The notes below the pieces were generated by a model. The model was not told the origin of the DNA. It worked only from the letters and a program-made list of their open reading frames with translations, and did not search any database. A stretch of DNA of 64,000 bases. Source: Leguminivora glycinivorella (Eukaryota; Arthropoda; Insecta; Lepidoptera; Tortricidae). The stretch spans positions 8,239,001-8,303,000 of the forward strand of contig NC_062983.1 in the NCBI RefSeq assembly GCF_023078275.1, written 5' to 3'. Shown here in pieces: positions 1 through 9,901 of this stretch (positions within the stretch are counted from its first letter, which is position 1; every line of letters begins with the position of its first letter). A program made the position numbers and the translations under genes.

Positions 1-627
1 CATCTAATATTTTATATTCGTTGTCTGGTTTTAAAGATATTCAGACATAACTTTTCTCATACAAATGTATCAAGTAGGGTGACCACACTATGTCGGCTCC
101 TGATTTTCCCCACCTTCCCATTGTCATATTGAGATTGGGGAGTTTCGTTCGTTCAATTTTGATAATATTAAACTAATACCATATTAATTATCCATCTGCA
201 AACTGTTTTTAGGTTATGTTCTTGGCCTAGTGATGATGTGTATTGTGTAATTTTTATCGACGTCAGGATAATAACCATATCGACATGCATGCATTAAAAA
301 GGACATGAATGATAATTGGTAAGAAACAAAGAATATAATACTTCACTAGTAAGAAACCAGAACCTGGTAATCTAATCGCGCTAACAGATGAGCGTACCGG
401 ATTTGTAAGTGGGAGCGAGAAATAGTTATTCTTTTCTCCCTCCCACTTACAAATCCGGTAAACTATTATCAAAATTGAACGAAACTCCCCAATCTCAATA
501 TGACAATGGGAAGGTGGGGAAAATCAGGAGCCGACATAGTGTGGTTACCCTACTTGATACATTTGTATGAGAAAAGTTATGTCTGAATATCTTTAAAACC
601 AGACAACGAATATAAAATATTAGATGG
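1..627. mobile_element. Fold-back (MITE-like) element with ~155-bp inverted arms
   Basis: Bases 1-167 are repeated as their reverse complement at 464-627, with only a few differences such as an extra GTTC at 147-150. A second inverted pair sits inside (395-422 against 432-460, key core CCGGATTTGTAAGTGGGAG). The whole therefore folds as one long hairpin with an inner hairpin. No transposase is encoded, which fits a non-autonomous DNA transposon. The left end coincides with the window edge, so the true left boundary and target duplication cannot be read. The superfamily is not determined. Confidence 0.8.
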
Positions 628-639
628 TGGATATTTAGT

Positions 640-1200
640 AAAAATTTTTACTAAATGTTGAAGTACTTTCGAGTGTCTTAGGTGCTACAAATCGTAAGAT
701 ATTTACATTTTTAACTTTCTCAAAACGTGTGGACTGAGTGAGCACTTACAAAAATTTATTATAAAAAAACCTGACACGTTAGTGGTTCGTTTTGTATTTT
801 ACAAATTCCCATTTCACTTTTACTAAACTATACACATATAATAGCGGTCTAAATCTTATGTTTTTCATCAAAATTCGGCTTTTCAAAAGTGTGTGGATTG
901 AGTGAGCATAAGAAACTATTTGTAAAAAATTTAATACGTCACTAGGTGATCTAATATTTATAGAGGTAGGTTGGCCTATTTTTTACTAAATGTTAGTATA
1001 TAAATATTATATGTTAAATGAATATATTCACTGTTTTCGTTGGTAGTTTGTGAGAACTGAGTGAGCACATGTTAATGGCTGTATCTTTTGATTTATCTTT
1101 TTACAAATTCAGAGATTCGTTTTACAATTGTTTTAGAACTTTTACTAAATGATAAGCATATTTTTTTTTATTTTCGGAAGGTGCTCACTCAATCCACACA
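640..1200. repeat. Degenerate ~160-bp tandem array
   Basis: The motif TTTTACTAAA recurs at 646, 818, 981 and 1140. The motif GAGTGAGCA recurs at 736, 900 and 1059, usually inside GTGTGGAYTGAGTGAGCAC. Spacings are 159-172 bp, so this is about 3.3 copies of a diverged tandem unit. At the right end the second motif appears once in reverse orientation (1181-1200, GTGCTCACTCAATCCACACA). A 24-bp perfect palindrome (633-656) starts the array. No ORF of note is present. The family is unknown to me. Confidence 0.65.
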
Positions 1201-1307
1201 CACACACCAATTAGGTTATATTATAAAGTTGTTACTTGCATAAACGGTACAAATAAATGAGGAGTTTTTTTTGTACTGTAATTAGTGTAATTACTGAAAG
1301 TATATAC

Positions 1308-1566
1308 ATAACCTAACCACAAAATTAAAATTTTGAAGAAATCCCCGACATAGTGGATCGATTTTCATGAAACATGGCTAAGAACACTTCCGACTAACTC
1401 AGCTTTCAAACAAAAAAAAACGAAATCTAAATCGGTTCATCCGTTCGGGAGCTACGATGCCACAGACAGACAAACACACAGACAGACAGACACACAGACA
1501 GACAGATAAACAGACAGACAGACACGTTAAACTTATAACAACCCATCGTTTTTGCGTCGGGGGTTA
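1308..1566 (+). repeat. Interspersed repeat family A, 3' end (copy 1)
   Basis: This segment holds the phrases CATGAAACATGGCTAAGAACA and CGGGAGCTACGATGCCACAG, then an ACAG-rich simple repeat (about 1462-1530), and ends in a small hairpin with GTCGGGGGTTAAAAA. A second copy with the same phrases lies at 35271-35490 and a reverse-complement tail at 15564-15625, so it is dispersed. It resembles an abundant lepidopteran repeat that ends in a short hairpin. The class is uncertain. Confidence 0.7.
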
Positions 1567-1747
1567 AAAAGGCCGCAAAGTAACACACTACACTACACTA
1601 CACATTATACTACATATTATTATCCAATAGTTTAATTTCCTAAGGTTACAAAGGTCTGTTTACTTTTTAAAGGTTTCTGTTTTTCCAATCCGAAATGCAC
1701 TGACATCAGAATATTTTAGGTACAGTAATAAACATTGGTTGTTTCAG
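1567..1747. other. End of the intron before the first visible NDUFS7 exon
   Basis: No gene of its own. It holds a short ACACT simple repeat (about 1582-1606) and ends in the acceptor TTGTTTCAG at 1739-1747, directly before the first visible NDUFS7 exon. The preceding exon is not recognisable anywhere in 1-1747, which is filled with repeats. Confidence 0.6.
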
Positions 1748-1875
1748 TCAAAGGTAGAATGGGTAGTGGCTCGAGCTGATGACATCCTCAACTGGGGCCG
1801 CAAAGGGTCCCTTTGGCCCCTGACCTTCGGCCTCGCTTGCTGCGCCTTGGAGATGATGCATTACGCCGCACCTAG
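1748..1875 (+). CDS. NDUFS7: NDUFS7 exon with the Cys-Cys N2 ligand pair
   Basis: The exon is 128 nt: 42 codons plus two bases of a split Arg codon. It begins SKVEWVVARADDILNW and ends at AAPR. The acceptor is TTTCAG at 1742-1747 and the donor is AG|GTATTA at 1874-1881. It carries the FGLACCALEMMH motif. Reading past the donor adds unrelated residues and a stop. Confidence 0.94.
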
Positions 1876-4800
1876 GTATTACACTTGGTATTTTTACATT
1901 AACATTAGATCTGTCACCATTTCGACGTTCACCCTAGCATAATTTGCTAGAATTGTCAACCTGGAGCTATACATATAATGTCACTTCCTTTGCTACGTAT
2001 TCGCATGATAGACCTCCTGATTTAATACAGGATCTTCGCGTACATACACGCCTAAACATCGTTAACGGGAAGTTAAATGGTGTCGCCAACCTCTGACTTG
2101 CACATCAGCCAGTAGCTTTGGAGGTAATGGGTATATTACGCCGCACCTAGGTTCTTAGACTTCTAAGAATGAAGTTTTTGCCACATTAATGTCGCACAGA
2201 GATGAATGTCATTGACAGTGACTCACTCCTCTCGGAATTTGAAGAGCAATTTGTCGAGATTTGATTAAAGCAAGTGACTTGTCACACGTGTTACTCGTAT
2301 TGATTAATGAATAAGAGCTAATTAGTGACAAATTGAGATAATAAATGTCAGACGAATTGCCTGAATTGACGTTGTTTTATTTCAAAAAGTTTCGATGTTC
2401 TGTGAACATTTTGTCAATTAAGTACAAAATTATTTAACATAAAAGAAAACTATGGAGATGTGCTGGTATTATGGGCGTTATCATATATGACTAATCTGAC
2501 CACTGACCAGCTCAAGGTCTGTAACGGACAAATACCTACACAATAGTTGATACCTAATATCATCTAAGATGAGGAATGCTTACCGCCCTTCAGCACTGCC
2601 TTGCCAACACTAGCCTAAGAAACAAAACGCTGCAAGATTCTATCCACTACTATCCATTAATGAACCTTCTTGCAACCAACTAAGTCCTACAAAAGGCCAG
2701 ATGATGTCCTACTGTTTGTACAAGTCTGATACTAGTTACGTCGTTATCAGACGCGAGTGTAACGGATACAGGTGATCATTATCTGGTAATCGGAGCTCCG
2801 GGTCTCGCTTACCTGTTGCATATTTAAGTATACCCTCGGTATGCGCGGTATAATTTTGCTATCACGGTTATCTTTGCTGACCTTATCGGGTGGGCGTGCA
2901 ACTTTCCTACAATTCTCACTTGAGATTAATTCAGACACATGTTTATTTAGATTTTAGAATAATCATCAGATTTTAGAAGACATTTCGGGTCTATGTCAGA
3001 AGCCCAGTTGTATGCCAAACTTTTTCTTGAGCGAATAAAGGCTGACTAAAAAGATTTGCTACACGAGTAGAAATTTTGTGGACGTTGTTGTTATCGAAAA
3101 AGCTTTATTACCAAAAGTAGATTCAAACTAGCTTTCAGCCATATTATTATTTTGTTAAATCTTATGAATAATTTTTAGAGTTAGTTATAATCAAATTCGG
3201 GTCATGAATAGAGGTTAAAACCTAATAAGCTTTCAAAAGCACCAAATCCAATACTAAAGTTCTAACACTAATTTACGTCAGAAAATGACTTAATCAACTC
3301 AGGGCCTCAATCAATAGAATTTCATTATTGCTTAGAAACTATCGAAGCGTGTGGCAATTCCAATAATCGGCAAAGGTTAGGTTACTGTAAATGTCATGAA
3401 AGGTTGTTCGGAGTATATTTTAGGTGGTGGGTTGTGAGAATTATAATTATGAGAACATTAATTAAACCTTTTTCTGGATCGTTGCTTTGAAACTGATATC
3501 TCAGTCTTTCACAGTTAATTTGAAACGAAGGTGAAACCATTATTATCAGTCACATTAAACAGGATACGTGTTAAATGTCTTGAAAAGGGTTAGTGTATGC
3601 GTTAATATGTATAATTTACGGGACTTCGTTTGTCTCAAGTTCAGAGCAACTTTAAACGACAATATCTTGGGGCAGTTCACAGGGTAAAAGTACTCTTTTA
3701 AAGAAACAACACAATAATCATCACATCACATCAGGCTTTACATCAGGCGGGCCGTATACTTGTTTGCCACCGACGTAGTATAAAAAAAAAAAATATGTGT
3801 TATTGTTTCTTGCAAGAAGAAAGTTGTTCCTGCCTCCTCCTCCTTCTTCCTCCTCGCCTTTTCCCGCTGTACGGGGTAGGCTTTCCTTATTTTGAGTCTC
3901 CAGCCAGTTCTATTCTGAGCGTCTTCACTTCGCAAGTCAAGACTTTTTCCGACCTAATAAAACTTAATGGTCAACACCGTCCTTCCATGAGAAGCATTAT
4001 ATATGTCTCATTTTCAGATATGACATGGATCGCTACGGTATGGTGTTCCGCGGGACGCCGCGACAAACCGACGTGATTATAGTTGCTGGCACTGTGACCA
4101 ACAAAATGGCACCGATCTTTCGCAAGACCTATGACATGATGCCGGAGCCACGATGGGTGGTGTCCATGGGGAGCTGTGCCAATGGTGGAGGGTATTACCA
4201 CTACACGTACAGCACTGTGAGGGGCTGTGACAGGATTGTACCGGTAAGTGGATCCAATGTCTAGTTTTACGAAAGCGACTGCCATCTGACCATCCAACGC
4301 GAAGGGTAACTAGGCCTGACTGGAATTAGTCCGGTTTCTTCACAATGTTTTCTTTCACCGAAAAGGCACTGGCAAATATCTAATGACATATCGCATATAA
4401 GTTCAGAAAAACTCATTGGTACGAGCCGGGGTTCGAACCCGCGACCTCCGGATATCAAGAAAGTCGCATACTAAGTAATATCTCTGCTGCATGGCAATAA
4501 TACTCAACAAATTAACTTTATTTCAGCTAAGCTTATAAAACTTTTTGCATCGTAAATTCCAGTCACAGGCAATTGAAATGTATATATTTCATCAGTTGGC
4601 AGAATTATCACAAGTAAGTTGGTAATAAATTTAGTAATCTTAAACAAGCTAAGCAACCCAAGTTTAAATCAGATAGGATTTGTTTTATGAGTCCCGTGAT
4701 GAACTTAAATACAAACTTCAAATGAAATTGTATCTCAGGCACTCGAAATACTTGGATTATTTTAGAATTGCCTAGTTTTACTTGACACTTCGCTTTGACG

Positions 4801-5964
4801 ACTTTCAACTTATAAAGCATAAAAAATAAAGACATTAAAGACATTTGCTCCGGACTTCAGTTCTTCTTTCGTGATTCTTATATGATAGAGGACTTCTGGC
4901 TTCCATGACCCGTAGCAAAATGACTGGATAACGCAAGGAAGATGAGTTCATATGCGTACATCGTGTAATAATAGCCAATCAAGGAGGAGCATCATTATTC
5001 AACCACAAACATATTTTTGATTATTCCATTTTGTTGAAAAACAGCAACGATGATTGGGCATGTACACAATTCCAGTAATACTATTATTTGTGATGCCCAA
5101 TTATGAGAAAATGTTTGTAATATCCTTCCCTTGAGCCAAACAAATCGAGTTTTCCTTTGAATATCAATAACGAACGCTTATTGAATTGAAATTGGAATTT
5201 TATATATTTTTCTTTGAGTTATGCTTTTTCTATTACCTACATTTAGGCAAGAGTACTTTCATAACATAATTGTTATTATTTATAAGGCAAGCTATTTCAA
5301 ATTGCAAAAACCCCAAGATTAGATAGCGAAATAATAAACATAAAAACTCGAGTAAATGATTGATGGGTAATATGATAATACATATATACCTTATACTTTA
5401 TTTGATTGAAACCGTCTCGTCACTCTCGTCTCATATATTACTTATAGACGTGAATGATATCGTTTCACAAATGCTTCACCCCGAAATTGCAGAAACAAAA
5501 ATTGGCAATCCTGTATGAATCGAAATGGATTTTCAATTTGAACATAGCCGTGGAGGAAAAATTGGTTGTTGACCTAGAAAATTTAATAATTAAAGGGGCT
5601 CACAAAATTCCAGTTCGTCGGACGATATGAGCCTCTCAGTTTTTCTCCAGCTTTTGCGATTAACGAGCTAAAGCCAGGAATAAACTAAGCGGCAAATGTT
5701 CTACAACACTTATCGCCAACGAAAGCAAAAGGCTCGACGTTGTCAATCTTCGTAGGTACGCCATGTCTGGCAACATGGCAAAGACTCGCGAAAATTATAC
5801 TATCTTATGAGTTTATGAGTTATGACCTAATAATTCCATAATTTCAGGTGGATATCTACGTGCCCGGATGCCCGCCGACCGCCGAGGCGCTGCTGTATGG
5901 GATGCTGCAGCTCCAGAAGAAGGTCAAACGCATGCGAATCCTGCTAGCCTGGTACCGGCATTAG
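1748..5964 (+). CDS. NDUFS7: NDUFS7 / ND-20 (PSST), mitochondrial complex I subunit, 3' three exons
   Basis: This is the 20-kDa iron-sulfur subunit of NADH:ubiquinone oxidoreductase. In the peripheral arm of complex I it holds [4Fe-4S] cluster N2 and helps form the quinone site. Joining 1748-1875, 4018-4243 and 5848-5961 plus the stop at 5962-5964 gives 156 in-frame residues covering the conserved core. The visible N2 ligands are the adjacent Cys pair in LACCALEMM, Cys in VSMGSCANGGG and Cys in VPGCPPTAEALL; the YYHYTYS and RGCDRIVPVDIY blocks are also intact. Introns are GT-AG, phase 2 then phase 0. Insect homologues are about 200-220 residues, so some 50-60 N-terminal residues, including the mitochondrial presequence, must lie in exons upstream of the window. 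Coding exons are GC-richer than their surroundings. No frameshift or internal stop is seen, so a working gene is likely. Confidence 0.96.
2113..2152 (+). repeat. Duplicated NDUFS7 exon end with splice donor
   Basis: An 18-base stretch, ATTACGCCGCACCTAGGT, occurs at the end of the exon and its donor (1860-1877) and again, identical, at 2135-2152. Similarity runs back to about 2117 (TTTGGAGGTAATG against CTTGGAGATGATG). The copy reproduces the coding end, the AG|GT junction and the first intron base. It looks like a partial exon duplication. No upstream acceptor-plus-exon copy was recognised. Confidence 0.75.
3733..3792 (+). mobile_element. LINE 3' end with poly(A)
   Basis: CATCAGGCGGGCC followed by a short AT-rich stretch and an A-run (about 3781-3792) has the same layout as the L2/CR1-like 3' UTR ends at 20046-20137 and 49170-49315 (CCATCAGGCG... 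then A-run). Only the last about 60 bp remain, as expected of 5'-truncated retroposition. Confidence 0.5.
3826..3935 (+). repeat. Fragment of a common lepidopteran interspersed repeat
   Basis: A pyrimidine-rich run CTCCTCCTTCTTCCTCCTCG followed by CCTTTTCCC and a GGGGTAGGCTTTCC block resembles a widespread lepidopteran SINE-like sequence. No second copy exists in this window, so the call rests on recall alone. Confidence 0.35.
4018..4243 (+). CDS. NDUFS7: NDUFS7 central exon
   Basis: The exon is 226 nt: the last base of the split Arg codon and then 75 codons, from YDMDRYGMVFRGTPRQ to RGCDRIVP. The acceptor is TTTTCAG at 4011-4017 and the donor is CCG|GTAAGT at 4241-4249. It holds the third N2 cysteine (VSMGSCANGGG) and the quinone-site region PRQTDVIIVAGTVTNKMAP. 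Confidence 0.95.
4244..5847 (+). other. NDUFS7 last intron (1604 bp)
   Basis: A GT-AG, phase 0 intron. A tRNA-type SINE occupies 4263-4482, about 20 bp past the donor. Beyond about 4500 it is AT-rich sequence in which I see no gene or clear repeat. The acceptor TTTCAG ends at 5847. Confidence 0.85.
4263..4482 (-). mobile_element. tRNA-derived SINE
   Basis: Read on the minus strand, GGTCGCGGGTTCGAACCCCG contains a Pol III B box (GGTTCGAACCC, plus coordinates about 4427-4445). It is followed by the SINE body with ACCAATGAGTTTTTC and a 3' part ending near CTTTCGTAAAACTAG. The same head plus ACCAATGAGTTTT recurs at 52463-52571. The A-box end (about 4450-4482) is eroded. The insertion lies just downstream of an NDUFS7 splice donor. 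Confidence 0.75.
5848..5964 (+). CDS. NDUFS7: NDUFS7 terminal exon
   Basis: 38 codons plus TAG. It starts VDIYVPGCPPTAEALLYGML with the fourth N2 cysteine and ends KRMRILLAWYRH. The acceptor is TTTCAG at 5842-5847. The short basic tail and final W-Y-R-X are typical of the family's C terminus. Confidence 0.95.
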   Translation: MDIYVPGCPPTAEALLYGMLQLQKKVKRMRILLAWYRH

Positions 5965-6141
5965 TTGATTCTTAATACATATGTGATTTGTTTTGATCAG
6001 ATTATTTTATTTATAAAAAAAAATTACGATAAAAGTAGCGTACACAAACAATTCATTATTTTATCACGCATGCTACTATTTTTTTCTACGAGAGATGTGC
6101 GAGGATGCGCAGCGATAAAAAGTTCACTTCAACTGCGTGCA

Positions 6142-6213
6142 TGGAGAGGATAAGTAAATAAAAGTGATTATATTGGATCTCATATAATCACTTTTATTTA
6201 CTTATCCTCTCCA
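6142..6213 (+). terminator. Perfect 32-bp hairpin with AATAAA, possible NDUFS7 3' end
   Basis: Arms 6142-6173 and 6182-6213 are perfect reverse complements around an 8-base loop. The left arm contains AATAAA at 6157-6162, 193 bp after the NDUFS7 stop, and no exact AATAAA occurs earlier after the stop. Because it is palindromic, the structure also has AATAAA on the minus strand. It may be the poly(A) signal or simply a small fold-back element that landed here. Confidence 0.45.
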
Positions 6214-7375
6214 CGGAAAATACAGCGCTAAATATAAATTTGCAACGTCTTGCAGAGTCACAATCTTTAAGAACTCTTGCTTGTGAACTGACGAGACTAG
6301 GGTTTACACATTTTTGATCTGCAACCCCAATGGCGAGGTTTTAAGCCAGAGTTCAAAATTTATAGGGGTCACGGAGGTCAGTGTAAGTTTTTATAGGATA
6401 TATAGTTACGTAGGAAAATCCGCCATTATACATCAATGTTTATGATTACACCTCACATGAATTAAACAAGACAGAAATAAATATTGTCCCAAGAAAGGAA
6501 TTTACGCATCGCGTTATCTCTTCCAAGTCATTTGCTGCTTGCATTCCGGAAGATACTTCGAGCTCGCCGTGGGACGCTTATCCTTTTTACGTCAAGCTGT
6601 ATAGACATTCCTGAGAAATACTGCAACGGCTGCGATCTTAGAAAAATGTAGTTTGCACTGCCATGTTTGTACAGCAAGGAGTTATTCTCTAAAATATATG
6701 GTTTCTTTAAATTGCTTTAATATTACAACAAATGAGAGCAAAATTACATTTACGGCGAGGGCATATTGAATTCTGCACGTAGCAAAGAATTATTTAATTG
6801 AATCCAGAGATAGCCAGGGATTTTAGAATATAATCCTGAGCGCAGTCATGGCAACACTTTTTATTGAATCTGTTTTAAACAAAAACATATACGAAATACG
6901 AAGTTCTACATTACATCAGCCAAATAAGACCAAAAGATGTAAGTAGCATGATTTGCCAATTAAATTAACGTCGTAATATCGTATTCTGCTCATAACAATT
7001 CATACAAATTTAGCTGAATACACACCCAAATAATTGCATTTTATGGACAAAATAACTTTTTTACTTCGCGTGTCGATGTAGGTATTTTATACACGTGTCA
7101 TCAAACTAAAAGTGTGCAATAAAATCAACCATGCATAAAGAAAGGATAAAGTTGAACACGGAACAAACTCGCATCTACAAGGGAGCGCTTCTGAGAGAAC
7201 GTAGAAACTTTCAATAGGGACTGAGGTGTGTTTGAATTTTGCACGGAAACTTTATTTTGCTGGTTCTACCCCGATCAATGCGGATGTAGGAAAATGTAGG
7301 ACATCCCATTTTATGAATGTGTCTATAGGTATACAAAATTCTTGTACAAACGCTTTTACTTTTGTATAGGTTTCA
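6214..7375. other. Intergenic, nothing recognised
   Basis: About 1.16 kb of AT-rich sequence. No ORF with codon-like structure, no clear repeat and no RNA gene were found. Confidence 0.6.
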
Positions 7376-7516
7376 GTAGGCCTAGCACATGATGGCCGCG
7401 GGAGTATGTCGCCGCGAGATAGACTACCCGTCCTTATGTCATTAATACAGTTAGAAGAAGACGTGGCATCTATCTCGCGGCGACATACTCCCGCGGCCAT
7501 CATGTGCTAGGCCTAC
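7376..7516. mobile_element. Fold-back element with perfect 47-bp arms
   Basis: Arms 7376-7422 and 7470-7516 are exact reverse complements, GC-rich (core GGCCGCGGGAGTATGTCGCC), around a 47-base spacer. Such identity in a diverged region implies a young insertion or gene conversion between arms. I recall this palindrome as common in moths. The class is undetermined. Confidence 0.75.
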
Positions 7517-7531
7517 AGGATACATTTTTAC

Positions 7532-7776
7532 TGAAGCGAGTAAAAGCCGGCGATTCTATGGCCATTGATGATATTTGAATCTTGTCTAATCAAAATCACA
7601 GACTTCAAACATCGAACGAATATAAACTACCAAAGGCCTTATTGTTGGACGTCAGTAATCGGGCTAAGAAACGGAGCTTGCAGCGGGTCACGTCCTATAC
7701 GTGCTCCATTGTGGCCCCATAGTTTACTGCTGGGATGGACGGAAGCGAGTAAAGGCCGGCGATTCTATGGCCATTG
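7532..7776 (+). repeat. Pair of ~35-bp direct repeats 209 bp apart
   Basis: The phrase GAAGCGAGTAAARGCCGGCG followed by ATTCTATGGCCATTG occurs at about 7533-7567 and again at 7742-7776 with one difference. The stretch between has no ORF. It may be two partial copies of one repeat or a deletion/duplication scar. Confidence 0.7.
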
Positions 7777-8144
7777 TTTCGGAGGTTTATGAGGGTTTCA
7801 ACAAAGCATTGCTGACTTTTGAAAGATTTAATTTGTGGTTTTTTTCTCCGCCGTGCAGGACTGGCTGTAATTTATAACTGCGGTTAGTTCTTTCCATTAA
7901 AAATAATGCTTTAGCAGGCGCGCAACTTTTCTTAGCTTTCAACTTTTACCCAATTGTATCAATAATTAAAAAACTGAATTCGAAAATATAGCAACTACAT
8001 ACTTACAATGCTCCGTCACCAAACTCAAAAAGCTGTGTAACTTTTTAAAAAACAGAAATGTCAAAAAAAAAGTATAAATAATGCACCCGTCACGCAAGAG
8101 GCGGAGTGTAATTTTTACACAATTCCGTACCCTAAAATATGTCT

Positions 8145-8389
8145 TACTAGCTTTTGCCCGCGGCTTCGCTCGCGTTGTTAAAATTGCCGACTGCTCCATA
8201 CAAACTTCCAGCCCCCCATTATAGGGAAGTCGGGGGTTGGAAAGAGGCAAAAAGTAGCCTATGTCACTCTCCATCCCGACAACTACCTACACTTAAAAAA
8301 TCACGTCTATTCGTCGCTCCGTTTTGCCGTGAAAGACGGACAAACAAACAGACACACGCACTTTCCCATTTATACTATTAGTATGGATA
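8145..8389 (+). repeat. Interspersed repeat family B (copy 1)
   Basis: It begins TACTAGCTTTTGCCCGCGGC, contains GTAGCCTATGTCACTCTCCA and GCCGTGAAAGACGGACAAAC, and ends ATTAGTATGGAT. Further copies are at 30424-30612 and 34479-34656 (reverse) and 33101-33283 (same orientation). It is a very abundant moth repeat. The class is not provable here. Confidence 0.8.
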
Positions 8390-8647
8390 TTGTCTTTTTC
8401 AACAAATAGCAAGAAAATGTTTTATATGACCCGCTTCCTCTCCCAATATTGAGACATCGCCAAAAGGCCTACTCCTAAATTGTGTATGACTTGGAGCTGG
8501 GTAAACGTGGTTACGAAGGAAGTCTATACCGCACGTATAGCTGTAAATGCCCGGAATTCCGACACAAACTAGGTCGACTGTACACTAAGACGGTTTACGG
8601 TAAGACGAAAACAGGGAATTTAGCGAAACGATTTCGACAAAGCTCGA
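8390..8647. other. Short intergenic stretch, nothing firm
   Basis: A long open frame runs through 8482-8874, but it crosses two repeat elements, shows no recognisable domain and is best taken as chance. Confidence 0.5.
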
Positions 8648-8769
8648 GGATGCGTACACAAGAGGTCAATCATTCATGCTTCGGAGGGTATCGTAATATC
8701 GTTCGCTCTTCAGTATACGATACGCTACGGTACTTGATTGTAAATTATTGGCCTCTTGTCTACGCAGTC
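8648..8769. mobile_element. Small inverted-repeat (MITE-like) element
   Basis: GATGCGTACACAAGAGGTCA at 8649-8668 is mirrored by TGGCCTCTTGTCTACGCAGT at 8749-8768, giving 23-bp inverted ends with three differences. The interior also has inverted ATCGTA-type motifs. No coding capacity is visible. Confidence 0.6.
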
Positions 8770-8776
8770 TGGAATA

Positions 8777-8935
8777 GGCCCCGTAGCCGAATGGCATTTC
8801 TGCGATGCGAAACGCCACCGAAACGCCGCAAAAATGTAGTCTGGCTGTGTCGCGCCAATACGCAAGAGCGATAGAGATAGATAGCTACGAAAGAGATATT
8901 ATCGTGAGCGTTTGTGCTACGCTACGCACACTGAG
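8777..8935 (+). repeat. Interspersed repeat family G (copy 1)
   Basis: It shares with 18763-18916 the phrases CGTAGCCGAATGGCATTTCT, GTAGTCTGGCT, GTGTCGCGCCAATACGCA and GAGCGATAGAGATAGATA, ending GTGAGCGTTTGTG. The two copies differ by small indels in the middle. It encodes nothing obvious. Confidence 0.75.
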
Positions 8936-9730
8936 CTAGATATTACAAAATTCTAACTAAATGCACAACAACGAATTTTAAACGTTCACAAAGGAGTTTT
9001 CGCAATAAACGATATTGATTAATTAAATTAAATCAAACGAACGATTTGTTCTACACAAAGAGAAAGAGGAAAACGTTCTGTCTACGAAGATTTAGTTTCA
9101 GATATGACAAGTTTCGTGGAAACAAAGCGAACAATTTGCTCGGAGCCTTAATTGAATACGAGACAATTGAAATGTCTCTTGTTTTGATGCGATTTCCTTT
9201 GTAGCGCTGTTTCGGACCTAGGTTATTCAATAAACAATTAAATTTGAAAGACACATAGGTATTCTGAATACTAACCTGAAAACATTTTCATCTTATCAGC
9301 TATCATGGCCATGGCCACGGTTTTATTGAATGATCCAAAGCACCATTAAGTATTAAAATTAGGTACATTAGTTAATAAAGTTAACAAATGCCTCAAGAAT
9401 CTGAAGATTATAGACATAACTTTGACCTATGTTCTGCTGTTTTCGACCAAACTGACGAGGCAAAAACCTTTGAGCTCACATTATCAGTTTCCCATTGTCT
9501 TTCACGAAGTGAGTTTATAATAAAATGTAAGTTCTGCTAGTATCGAACCTTTGCAGCAAGCTCTATAAGCCCCCTTGAGGTTAAGGTCCCACGGGAGCGA
9601 TGCAGCCGCCTGTGCTTTATGGCTCCGTCGGTCCAATAAAACCTTACGAGGCCATTGTTTACAAACCCTCAACACCAGTCGGTTCAGTGTTTATGTATTA
9701 CGTATTTGTGCCCGTAGCCTGTAAGACTGA
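8936..9730. other. Intergenic, nothing recognised
   Basis: About 800 bp without a supported gene. The GC-richer part from about 9575 (ATGCAGCCGCCTGTGC...) runs into the inverted-repeat element that follows and shows no domain. Confidence 0.5.
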
Positions 9731-9901
9731 GGCTGGGTTTAGTGTCACGCGGTCCGACCCGCTGAGCGATCTGCGCGACCAATTAGTATGAAGTTAATGT
9801 TGACCCGTTCGCTTTACTCTAAAACGCTCCCTAAACTTAATACGTATTAGTCCGGTACATATCATTCTACGCAGTCGGTCCATGTGACACTAAAACAAGC
9901 C
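9731..9901. mobile_element. MITE with ~22-bp terminal inverted repeats
   Basis: GGCTGGGTTTAGTGTCAC (9731-9748) is matched in reverse complement by GTGACACTAAAACAAGCC (9884-9901) with two differences. The element is 171 bp and has no ORF. A target duplication is not clear. Confidence 0.7.

Larger units (their letters stand above)
1876..4017 (+). other. NDUFS7 intron (2142 bp)
   Basis: A GT-AG intron, AT-rich, with no credible coding ORF. It contains a short copy of the preceding exon end (2113-2152), a LINE 3' end with poly(A) (3733-3792) and a fragment of a common lepidopteran repeat (about 3826-3935). The rest is unremarkable. Confidence 0.85.

Noticed and set aside
8482..8874. 130-codon open frame (+)
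   Set aside because: It crosses a MITE-like element and a family G repeat, has no domain and no splice or start context.
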